From the NCBI GenBank assembly GCA_964426945.1, contig CAYRSS010000100.1:1-6139 (forward strand): a DNA stretch of 6,139 nt, written 5' to 3'. This DNA is from CAYRSS01 sp964426945 (GTDB taxonomy: Bacteria; Planctomycetota; Phycisphaerae; UBA1845). Position numbers and translations under genes: made by a program. The notes under the pieces were generated by a model. That model made no database searches, was not told the DNA's origin, and saw only the letters and a list, made by a program, of their open reading frames with translations. Each line of letters begins with the position of its first letter. Position 1 is the stretch's first letter. Positions 1 to 6,124 of the stretch are shown one piece after another.

Positions 1-97
1 GGGGGGGGGGGGGGGGGGGGGGGGGGGGGGCGGCGCCCTGGTGGGTTTGGCGGGCCCCCCCCGCTACCCCCCTCCCCCCCTTCCCCCCCTTCCTCCC
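1..97. other. Low-complexity G-run and C-rich contig edge
   Basis: Positions 1-30 are an unbroken run of G. From 55 to 97 the plus strand is almost only C and T, with C tracts of 8, 6, 7, 7 and 4 bases separated by short spacers. No gene is supported here. Read on the minus strand, immediately downstream of the kinase B stop, this is five G tracts in a row, a pattern that could fold as a G-quadruplex. The 30-base homopolymer at the very edge of the sequence is more typical of a sequencing or assembly artefact at a contig end. The sequence alone cannot separate the two explanations. Confidence 0.75.
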
Positions 98-2770
98 CTA
101 CCGGAGCCCCACCTTCCCACGAAGCTCCCGCCCCCACCCGTGCACCACCAGCAACTGCGCCTCCTCGCCGGCCCGCTGGAGCAGGAGGAACCGTCCGTCC
201 GGCGCTACGTCCCAGCTGGGATGTGAGGTATCCATCAGGTAGTCGCCACGATGCACGGTGCGACGCGTGCCAATCGTGAAGGCCTCCCGCGTGGAGACCT
301 CGACCCGCACCACTTCGCCCACCGGCCCGCGGAAATAGAGGCTCTTGCCGTCCGATCCCCAGATCGGTTCGGTGCCCCCGTCCGCGCTGACCTGCACCGC
401 ACCCGCCGTCCCTGGAAAGGGGCGGACATAGATCTCGAAGCGACCCGATCCATTGGATTGATACGCCAGCCATTTCCCACTCGGCGAGAATCGAGGCTGG
501 CTCTCCGTCTCGGGCCCGGTGACCACCGGCGTGACCGATGGACGGGCACCGCCGGAATCGGGCCAGGGAATCGCGAGGATGTCCCGGGGGAACTCGATGC
601 CGGGCGAGGTCCGGAACACCAGCCAGCGCATGTCGGGCGACACGATCGCCTCGAACGGTTCCTGGTCGGGCTGGTAGAGGAGTTCCGCCGTGCCGCTGCC
701 ATCGGACGCCTGGTGGTAGATGCCGGCTCGGCCGCCCACTTCAGCGATGAAGACCAGGTGCCGGCCATCCGGCGTCCATTCGGGCCGGATGCTGGCGCCG
801 ATCGTCGTCAGCTGTGAAAAGGTGTTCCGCGCGAGGTCAGCGATCCAGATGTCAGCAGTGGAAGCCCCGAAGACGCCGATGGCTACTCGCCCGCCATCGG
901 GTGAATGACGCGGTGTGGCGTAGCTGCGCAGCTCGTCGCGGAGCGGCACGGCGGTGCCGATCTCGGGAACCAGAACCGGGAGGAACTGGGACCGACCGCG
1001 CAGAAAGACCAGGCTCCCCGAGGTCGAGAGGGCAGCCTTCGCGCCGGCGGTGGGGTCAATCAGCACCCCCTCCTCGACCAGGACCGGATCGGACAATGGG
1101 CGACCGGTGGGGGCGTCGATCCGCACTGCCATCAGTTCGCCGCTCGCCGAGACATAGGCCAGCTGGTCACCCTGCACCCCGAGCGGGACAGAAACCTGCA
1201 GGTCATGATCCGTGACGACACCAGTGGCAAGATCCAGCACTGAGAGTTGCCCCGGGGGGGAGGAACTGTTCCCGCGGGCGTACGCGATGGCTCGCTCTCC
1301 CGGCAGGAGCAGCGGCCAGCGCTGCCCGAACCGCGGAGAAGCGGTGTCGGCGCGCACCACCCGGGTGGCGGTTCCCCCGGATGCGGGGACGGAGAGGAGG
1401 CCGGAGAAGCTCCCGACATAGATGGTGTCGGAGGTGCTCCACGCGAGGCCATAGGGCACCGTTCCCCCGCCGCCGCTGGTGCCCAGGTTCACGGGCGGGC
1501 CGCCATCGACCGCGATCTTCCGGATGGCATTTCCCTCGGTAAAGGCGAGCCACCGTCCGTCGGGCGAGAAGGCCAGGTTCCGGCCGGCGACACCATCCGT
1601 TCCGAGCTCCCGCGCGGCGAGCTCATCGACTCGGCGGAGGTACATCCGGAAGCCATTCTGCGTCACGGTGGTGAATGCGATCAGGTCGCCTAGGGGAGAG
1701 ACGGCGACTGTTGAGCCCGAGAGTGCATCGGCGATCCGGGTGCCAGGGGGCAGGTCGAACCGGGCCCGGATGACCGGTGTTGCCTCCCCCGTGATGGATC
1801 CCTGTCGCCCCGCAAACCAGCCCACCGCTGCGGTTCCAGCCAGGAGGAAGGCCACCCCGAGGATGGCAGGAAGGCCGGAGGGCCGGAGGGCCGGATGCGG
1901 CTGCGCGGTTGCTGTTCTCCGGCCCACCGGCCCGCTGGCCGTCTGGCCCCCCGCCAACGCCACACTGAACTCCGCCGCCGAGGCGAAGCGGTCGGCCGGC
2001 AGTTTCTCGAGCGCCTGCAGCACGGCCGCCTCGATATGCTCCGGCACCGCCTTGCGCTGGGCGGTGATCCGGCGCGGCTCCTCGGTGATCAGCCGCGCCA
2101 CGATCGCCTGCACGGTGGGGCCGGTGAACGGCGCCTCGCCCACCAGCATCTCGTAGGTCACGGCGCCCAGGGCGTAGATGTCGCTCCGCGCGTCGATGGC
2201 CCGTTCCCCCATCGCCTGCTCGGGACTCATGTATTGCGGCGTGCCCAGCGACAGCCCGGTCTGCGTCATCCGCTGGCCACCGGCCTGCTGCACCGCGAGG
2301 GCGATGCCGAAGTCCGCCACCAGGGCGTGGCCGCCCTGGAGCAGGATGTTCTCCGGCTTGATGTCCCGGTGGATGACACCGAGTGCGTGGGCGGCGCCGA
2401 GCGCGTCGGCCACCTCGCGTGCGATCCGGACGGCATCCTCGATGGGGAGCTGACGCTCCCGTTCGAGGCGGGCGCGGAGCGTCTCCCCCGTCACGTAGGG
2501 CATCACATAGAAGAGCAGGCCGTCAGCGGCTCCGGAATCCAGCAACGGCAGGATGTGGGGGTGCTGCAGCCGGGCGGTGGTCTTGATCTCGGCCAGGAAC
2601 CGTTCGGCGCCGAGTGCGGCGCCGAGATCCTCGTGCAGCACCTTGATGGCCACCTGGCGCGAGTGGCGAATGTCCTCGGCTAGGTAGACCGTCGCCATAC
2701 CGCCCTGGCCGAGCTCCCGCTCGAGGCGGTAGCGGTCGGCCAGGGCCGCGGACAGCCGATCGAGGCTCAC
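98..2770 (-). CDS. Receptor-like Ser/Thr protein kinase with PD40 propeller (kinase B)
   Basis: Membrane-anchored protein kinase of 890 residues that should transfer phosphate from ATP to Ser/Thr of cytoplasmic targets. The PknB-type catalytic domain spans about 14-275: glycine loop GQGGMATV 21-28, ATP lysine K43, helix-C glutamate E61, catalytic loop HRDIKPEN 134-141 with D136, metal-binding D153 of DFG, activation loop with T169, T171, S174 and T177, SPE 182-184, and D197 of helix F. All key residues are present and it is an RD kinase, so it looks active and controlled by activation-loop phosphorylation. An Arg-containing linker leads to one membrane helix (about 300-320), then an extracytoplasmic WD40-like/PD40 propeller with repeat motifs near 355, 399, 628, 663, 709, 759, 802 and 853. 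There are no cysteines. The start is GTG, supported by a perfect AGGAGG 7 bases upstream and by N-terminal alignment with kinase A. The stop overlaps the kinase A start region as GTGA in the order A then B. The C-terminus (VVHGWGREL...) looks family-like, but the stop lies next to doubtful low-complexity sequence, so the last few residues are less certain. Substrate and ligand are unknown. Confidence 0.93.
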   Translation of the reverse strand: MSLDRLSAALADRYRLERELGQGGMATVYLAEDIRHSRQVAIKVLHEDLGAALGAERFLAEIKTTARLQHPHILPLLDSGAADGLLFYVMPYVTGETLRARLERERQLPIEDAVRIAREVADALGAAHALGVIHRDIKPENILLQGGHALVADFGIALAVQQAGGQRMTQTGLSLGTPQYMSPEQAMGERAIDARSDIYALGAVTYEMLVGEAPFTGPTVQAIVARLITEEPRRITAQRKAVPEHIEAAVLQALEKLPADRFASAAEFSVALAGGQTASGPVGRRTATAQPHPALRPSGLPAILGVAFLLAGTAAVGWFAGRQGSITGEATPVIRARFDLPPGTRIADALSGSTVAVSPLGDLIAFTTVTQNGFRMYLRRVDELAARELGTDGVAGRNLAFSPDGRWLAFTEGNAIRKIAVDGGPPVNLGTSGGGGTVPYGLAWSTSDTIYVGSFSGLLSVPASGGTATRVVRADTASPRFGQRWPLLLPGERAIAYARGNSSSPPGQLSVLDLATGVVTDHDLQVSVPLGVQGDQLAYVSASGELMAVRIDAPTGRPLSDPVLVEEGVLIDPTAGAKAALSTSGSLVFLRGRSQFLPVLVPEIGTAVPLRDELRSYATPRHSPDGGRVAIGVFGASTADIWIADLARNTFSQLTTIGASIRPEWTPDGRHLVFIAEVGGRAGIYHQASDGSGTAELLYQPDQEPFEAIVSPDMRWLVFRTSPGIEFPRDILAIPWPDSGGARPSVTPVVTGPETESQPRFSPSGKWLAYQSNGSGRFEIYVRPFPGTAGAVQVSADGGTEPIWGSDGKSLYFRGPVGEVVRVEVSTREAFTIGTRRTVHRGDYLMDTSHPSWDVAPDGRFLLLQRAGEEAQLLVVHGWGRELRGKVGLR
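1873..1896. repeat. Octamer tandem repeat, three copies (GGCCGGAG)
   Basis: Three consecutive 8-base units, GGCCGGAG, GGCCGGAG and GGCCGGAT, lie inside the kinase B gene. They encode residues about 292-300, the linker immediately before the membrane helix. The unit length is not a multiple of three, so gain or loss of one unit would shift the frame between the kinase domain and the membrane/sensor part. Three copies is a short array. Confidence 0.75.
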
Positions 2771-5526
2771 TCCCGTCCCTCCTCAGGGATGATGTGCTCC
2801 CGCAGGATGAGCCGCATCGGGGTGGATCCCGCCGCGGCACGGAGCCGCCGCATCAGCAGGAATCCGGTGCCGTCCGGCGTCAGGGAGTATTGCCGGGTAT
2901 CGTCGTTGTCCCAGTACTCGCCGATTGTGTACTGGAAGGCGACCGAGCGACCGTCGCTGGGAAAGGTTCCATCGGGCCCCATCCTGGCGGCAAGGATTTG
3001 TCCCTCCGCCGGGTCGCGGTAGTAGAGTGTCCGGCCATCACGGCTCCAGAGCGGCTCGCGCCCGCCGCCGTTCGAGACCTGGACCCGCCCGGCATCGACC
3101 TCGGGAAAGGGCCGCACGACGACCTCCTTCTCGAGACCGAGCCGGGCGGAATAGGCGATCCAGCGGCCGTCGGGGGAGATGGTGGCCGACGTCTCCTCGA
3201 CTTCGGTGGCGGCGACCGGGATCGGGGTGGTATCCCCGCGAGTGCGCCGGGCGTAGATGTCGCCGCTCCCGGCGGCGACGTCATCGGTCCGGTACACCAG
3301 CCACTCCCCATCAGGACTGAACCCGACCTCGTAGACACCTCGCGGATCGTCCACGACGAGTGTCGGCGTTCCCGAGCCGTCGGCGGACCGCTGCCAGATC
3401 TGGGCGCTGCCATCCTCCCCCACGAGGACCCAAGCAATGCGCTGCCCATCCGGGGACCAGACCGCCCGGGCACTCTGCACCCCGAGGTCGCTGAACGGGG
3501 TCGCCGCCCCGACCGGGTACGGCTTGACGAAGAGCGCGACCTCTACGCCATCTGGCTCGACCTGGGAATAGAGAAGCCGGCGGCCCTCCGGTGACAGCTC
3601 GAGTCGACTGTTGTTGGCGAAGGGCGGGGACCAGGTGGTATCAATGACCCGGATCGTCCGGTCGAACCCGGCAGCCACCAGCTGCGTCCGGTTGGAAAAG
3701 CTCCCCTCGCCGCCGACGCCGATAACGACCACGCCGTCCACACCGACCGCGAGCTCTGGCCCTCGGCTGGCGATCGCGATCCCGTTGGCCAGTTGGGTCC
3801 CTTCCCCGACCGTACCGGTGGCGGGGTCAAAGCTCGCCAGGAAGAGGGTCCCGTCGGGAAGGATGTTGAGCAGGCGGTCACCGCGCAGCGACCACGCGCC
3901 GGCGGACCCGGGCAGGATCCGCTGGATGGTTTGAGATCCAATGTGGACCAGGGTCAGGACCGGGTTGGTGCAGGTCACCACGTCGCACCCGGTGACGATC
4001 GCCGCATCGCGACCCGGCACCGGTGCGATCCCAACGGGAAATCCCAGGAGCTGATCGGTGTTCGCGAGGCGCCGGTGCGAACCGCCGGTGTCGGGAATCG
4101 CGTAGAGGAATCGGCTCACCCCGCCCACGAAGACGATCGTGCCGTCATCGAGCCACGCGCCACGAACCACGCGGGAATCGACCTGCGCCGAGTCGGAGAG
4201 CATCCTGGGGGCGCCGCCGGTGATCGGGATTCTGAGCAGCCGGGAATCGACCACGTAGGCGACCGATCGGCCGTCGGGGGAGAGGAACGGTGCCTGCCCA
4301 TCCAGGGTCCCCGGAATCGGTCGCGGCTCGGCGACCCCGCGTTCCTTGAGCCAGAGCTGGCGAGTACCGCCCACCGTGTCGCTGAACACGATCACGCCGC
4401 CATCGGCGCTCACGGCGAGTTGGGTCGCGACGAAGCCGGCATCGGACTCCGACGGGGTGAGGTGGATCTGGTAGGCGAGCGGCCCACTCCCCACCCCGCT
4501 CCCTCCCGCATCGCGACTCCAGCCGAGGGCCGCAACCACCGCCAGCACCGCCGACAGGGCGGCCAGGGCCAGCAGCGGGCGCCGGTCGGCGCGGGGGGTC
4601 CGACGGGCCGCGGTGGCGTGGCGCGCGCCGGTGCCGCTCCCTGTGAGCGCCGTCGCGAATTCGGCGGCACTGGCGAACCGGTCCACCGGCAGCTTGGCCA
4701 GCGCCGTGAGCACCGCCTCCTCCACCGCCTCAGGCACCGTGTCGCGGGTGGCGGAGGGCGGTGTCGGCCGCTCGGTCATCACCTTGGCGATGATCGCCTG
4801 GGCCGAGGGGCCGCTGAAGGGCGGCTCGCCGGTGAGCATCTCATAGAGCACGCAGCCCAGGGCATAGACGTCGGTGCGCGCGTCGAGTTGGCGCTCGCCC
4901 ATGGCCTGCTCGGGACTCATGTAGTGCGGGGTCCCCAGCGACATCCCGGTCTCGGTCATTCTCGAGCCGCCGTCGGAGCGGGCGGCGGCCAGCGCGATGC
5001 CGAAGTCGGCCACCAGCGCCTGCCCGTCGTGCAGCAGGATGTTCTCGGGCTTGATGTCGCGGTGAATCACTCCCTGGCGATGGGCATAGTCGAGCGCGCT
5101 CGCCACCTCGCTGGCGATCTGGATCGCATCGCCGAGTGGCAGCTGACGCTCACGCTCCAGGCGGCCACGGAGCGATTCCCCGGTGACCAGCGGCATCACG
5201 TAGTAGAAGACGGACGGGGGCCCTTCGACTTCGCTCCCTTCGCCCCCGCTCAGGGAGCTTCGCTCAGGGTGACTCAGGCGCACGGCGCCTGAGTCAAGCA
5301 GCGGCAGGATGTGCGGATGCTGCAGGCGGGCGGTGGTGCGGATCTCGGCCAGGAACCGCTCGCTGCCCAGCGCCGCGCCGAGATCGGGGTGGAGCACCTT
5401 GATGGCGACGTCGCGGTCGTGCCGGAGGTCGTGGGCGAGGTAGACGGTGGCCATGCCACCCGACCCAAGCTCGCGCTCGATCCGGTAGCGGTCGATCAGC
5501 CCAGTCCTGAGCGCGTCGAGGGACAT
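2767..5526 (-). CDS. Receptor-like Ser/Thr protein kinase with PD40 propeller (kinase A), repeat insertion in kinase domain
   Basis: First gene of the kinase pair, 919 residues from the ATG at 5526. An in-frame ATG at 5673 would add 49 residues, but the chosen start gives MSLDALRTGLIDRYRIEREL, aligning from the first residue with kinase B, and avoids overlap with the divergent gene. Catalytic residues are complete: glycine loop GSGGMATV 21-28, K43, E61, HRDIKPEN 155-162 (D157), DFG 174-176, SPE 204-206, D219. Residues 81-106, between beta-4 and beta-5, contain HPERS...EGSEVEGP where kinase B has only six residues, a net gain of 20 encoded by a dispersed repeat. An Arg-rich linker (about 301-316) precedes one membrane helix (about 317-336), so the kinase should face the cytoplasm. 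The outer part is a PD40/TolB-like propeller with motifs near 370, 413, 457, 642, 689, 735, 782, 826 and 881. Its only cysteines, C514 and C519, could form a disulfide. The C-terminus differs from the W-x-x-EL ending of kinase B. Ligand and substrates are unknown; activity despite the insertion is inferred from the intact motifs. Confidence 0.93.
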   Translation of the reverse strand: MSLDALRTGLIDRYRIERELGSGGMATVYLAHDLRHDRDVAIKVLHPDLGAALGSERFLAEIRTTARLQHPHILPLLDSGAVRLSHPERSSLSGGEGSEVEGPPSVFYYVMPLVTGESLRGRLERERQLPLGDAIQIASEVASALDYAHRQGVIHRDIKPENILLHDGQALVADFGIALAAARSDGGSRMTETGMSLGTPHYMSPEQAMGERQLDARTDVYALGCVLYEMLTGEPPFSGPSAQAIIAKVMTERPTPPSATRDTVPEAVEEAVLTALAKLPVDRFASAAEFATALTGSGTGARHATAARRTPRADRRPLLALAALSAVLAVVAALGWSRDAGGSGVGSGPLAYQIHLTPSESDAGFVATQLAVSADGGVIVFSDTVGGTRQLWLKERGVAEPRPIPGTLDGQAPFLSPDGRSVAYVVDSRLLRIPITGGAPRMLSDSAQVDSRVVRGAWLDDGTIVFVGGVSRFLYAIPDTGGSHRRLANTDQLLGFPVGIAPVPGRDAAIVTGCDVVTCTNPVLTLVHIGSQTIQRILPGSAGAWSLRGDRLLNILPDGTLFLASFDPATGTVGEGTQLANGIAIASRGPELAVGVDGVVVIGVGGEGSFSNRTQLVAAGFDRTIRVIDTTWSPPFANNSRLELSPEGRRLLYSQVEPDGVEVALFVKPYPVGAATPFSDLGVQSARAVWSPDGQRIAWVLVGEDGSAQIWQRSADGSGTPTLVVDDPRGVYEVGFSPDGEWLVYRTDDVAAGSGDIYARRTRGDTTPIPVAATEVEETSATISPDGRWIAYSARLGLEKEVVVRPFPEVDAGRVQVSNGGGREPLWSRDGRTLYYRDPAEGQILAARMGPDGTFPSDGRSVAFQYTIGEYWDNDDTRQYSLTPDGTGFLLMRRLRAAAGSTPMRLILREHIIPEEGRE
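2778..2783 (-). promoter_or_regulatory. Shine-Dalgarno site for kinase B
   Basis: On the minus strand AGGAGG lies 7 bases before the GTG start of kinase B and is embedded in the last codons of kinase A (Glu-Glu-Gly-Arg-Glu-stop). It fixes the GTG as the start and supports translational coupling across the four-base GTGA overlap at 2767-2770. Neither of the other two genes has a site like this. Confidence 0.88.
5221..5273. repeat. Dispersed repeat element (HPERSEG-type) within kinase A
   Basis: The plus strand begins CCCTTCGACTTCGCTC and ends TTCGCTCAGGGTGAC, the two ends of a repeat family I recognise from intergenic regions of many environmental bacterial genomes, which reads as HPERSEGSEVEGP when translated in this frame. 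Between these ends is an extra segment, so the nonamer CGCTCAGGG occurs twice (5247-5255 and 5261-5269) in direct orientation. An internal inverted repeat pairs GCTCCCT at 5233-5239 with AGGGAGC at 5252-5258. The paralogous kinase B lacks the segment. The family assignment rests on memory of the motif, not on a search. Confidence 0.75.
5270..5296. repeat. Perfect 12-base inverted repeat with 3-base loop
   Basis: TGACTCAGGCGC at 5270-5281 and GCGCCTGAGTCA at 5285-5296 are exact reverse complements separated by ACG. The structure lies within the kinase A coding sequence at the N-terminal border of the repeat-derived insertion. The arm at 5285-5296 belongs to the conserved kinase sequence encoding Leu-Asp-Ser-Gly-Ala, which kinase B shares; the other arm lies in the inserted part. 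The transcript could form a stable hairpin here. Confidence 0.9.
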
Positions 5527-5536
5527 ACCCGCGAGA

Positions 5537-5542
5537 ACGCTA
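5537..5542 (-). promoter_or_regulatory. Candidate -10 box of the kinase operon
   Basis: The minus strand reads GGTAGCGT, with TAGCGT ending 10 bases before the ATG of kinase A. If transcription starts about seven bases after the box, the leader would be only about three bases long. No good -35 box is visible at 16-18 bases upstream, so the call rests on the TAxxxT pattern and on its likeness to the opposite promoter, which also has GGTAGC. Confidence 0.4.
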
Positions 5543-5612
5543 CCGCCCCGCCGGAACCTGCGCCAGATCCATGCATCGGCTCGCCGGGTCGTCCCTGGTG
5601 CCGGACTCCCGA

Positions 5613-5640
5613 TTGACGCCCCGTCCGGGGCCGGTAGCTT
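5613..5640 (+). promoter_or_regulatory. Sigma-70-type promoter of the DUF1801 gene, probably leaderless
   Basis: TTGACG at 5613-5618 matches the -35 consensus at five of six bases. After a 16-base spacer, TAGCTT at 5635-5640 matches the -10 consensus at its first, second and last positions. The ATG begins 8 bases after the end of the -10 box, where transcription would be expected to start, and no ribosome binding site is present. The most economical reading is a leaderless mRNA beginning at or next to the start codon. Confidence 0.62.
5618..5631. repeat. Palindrome in promoter spacer (GCCCCG-TC-CGGGGC)
   Basis: Six-base arms GCCCCG and CGGGGC flank a two-base centre, between the -35 and -10 boxes of the DUF1801 promoter. 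The position suits a repressor operator, but the arms are pure G/C in a GC-rich genome, so chance is a serious alternative. Confidence 0.4.
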
Positions 5641-5647
5641 CAAGCCC

Positions 5648-6064
5648 ATGGCCGAGAACAAGACCAAGCCCACCGGGGCAAGTGTCGACGACTACATCGC
5701 CTCGCGGGCGAGTCCGGAGCAGGCGGCGGACTGCCGTGCGCTGATCAAGCTGTTCCGGAAGATCACCGGGAAACCGGCGCACATGTGGGGGCCCAGCATC
5801 GTCGGGCACGGCGTGTACCGGTACACCTACGAGAGTGGCCGCACGGGCGAGGCGCCGCTGGTGGGGTTCGCGATCCGTGGCAAGGACCTCGTGGTGTACG
5901 TCGACGTGGAGTCGAAGGAGCAGCAGGCGCTGCGCGCCAAGCTGGGCAAGCACCGGATGGGGAAGGTCTGCCTCTACTTCAAGCGGCTCGCCGACCTGGA
6001 CGTGAAGGTGCTCGAGCAGCTGGTCGCGAACTCGGTGGCGGAGGTGCGGCGGAAGCACGGGTAG
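5648..6064 (+). CDS. DUF1801 family protein
   Basis: Small soluble protein of 138 residues with no signal peptide or membrane segment, so probably cytoplasmic. It matches the DUF1801 family (YdhG-like) as I know it: an N-terminal ASVDDYIA...AADCRALIKLF helix region (11-36), the signature MWGPSIVGHG at 46-55 followed by a YRYTYESG strand, a GFAIRGKDLVVYV strand pair (73-85), and the C-terminal LGKHRMGKVCLYFKRLADLD block (99-118) followed by a final helix. Length and motif order are complete for the family. Some members adopt a frataxin-like fold, and Bacillus subtilis YdhG has been described as an iron chaperone, but most members have no assigned function and this one should not be given that role on similarity alone. 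The ATG at 5648 is supported by the family N-terminus and by the promoter ending 7 bases upstream. Divergent transcription from the kinases gives no strong functional link. Confidence 0.9.
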   Translation: MAENKTKPTGASVDDYIASRASPEQAADCRALIKLFRKITGKPAHMWGPSIVGHGVYRYTYESGRTGEAPLVGFAIRGKDLVVYVDVESKEQQALRAKLGKHRMGKVCLYFKRLADLDVKVLEQLVANSVAEVRRKHG

Positions 6065-6068
6065 GGGC

Positions 6069-6113
6069 ATGTCATCCCGAGCGCAATTGTGTGGGATGGG
6101 AGGAGGAATCATC
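6069..6113. repeat. Possible second dispersed-repeat fragment with inverted repeat
   Basis: Just downstream of the DUF1801 stop, GTCATCCCGAGCG (6071-6083) resembles the opening of the GTCATCCTGAGCG-type repeats, which are related in pattern to the element in kinase A. CATCCC at 6073-6078 pairs with GGGATG at 6093-6098 around a 14-base loop. There is no U-tract, so it is a poor candidate for an intrinsic terminator, though it could still stabilise the mRNA 3' end. Assignment to the repeat family is tentative. Confidence 0.4.
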
Positions 6114-6124
6114 GGACAGCGGCT

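Larger units (their letters stand above)
5527..5647. other. Divergent promoter region between kinase A and the DUF1801 gene
   Basis: A 121-base intergenic stretch separates the two divergent start codons. It contains a convincing promoter for the plus-strand gene and a weaker candidate for the kinase operon. It has no Shine-Dalgarno sequence next to either ATG. The only notable palindrome lies in the spacer of the plus-strand promoter. Confidence 0.7.

Noticed and set aside
41..226. Proline-rich plus-strand open frame at the left edge
   Set aside because: Its proline content comes from the C-rich low-complexity sequence and it overlaps the end of kinase B.
1895..2683. Plus-strand open frame of 262 codons antisense to the kinase domain of kinase B
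   Set aside because: Same explanation: it mirrors the corresponding antisense frame of kinase A because the two kinase domains are homologous, and it shows no family motif.
3793..5292. Plus-strand open frame of 499 codons antisense to kinase A
   Set aside because: It is the complement of a well-supported kinase gene in GC-rich DNA, where long antisense frames are common; its translation is rich in His, Arg, Gly and Asp with no recognisable domain.
5221..5296. CRISPR-like or transposase-borne insertion
   Set aside because: There are no regularly spaced unique spacers, no transposase frame and no clear target-site duplication; the sequence fits a short non-autonomous dispersed repeat.
5524..5673. 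Upstream ATG start for kinase A adding 49 residues
   Set aside because: The added residues have no kinase similarity, overlap the divergent DUF1801 gene and would include its promoter; the downstream ATG aligns exactly with the start of kinase B.
6073..6098. Intrinsic terminator for the DUF1801 gene
   Set aside because: The stem is only six base pairs with a 14-base loop and there is no T-tract after it; kept only as a possible repeat fragment.
5540..6112. Minus-strand open frame of 190 codons over the DUF1801 gene
   Set aside because: It is antisense to a recognisable DUF1801 gene, starts in repeat-like sequence and covers the intergenic promoter region.
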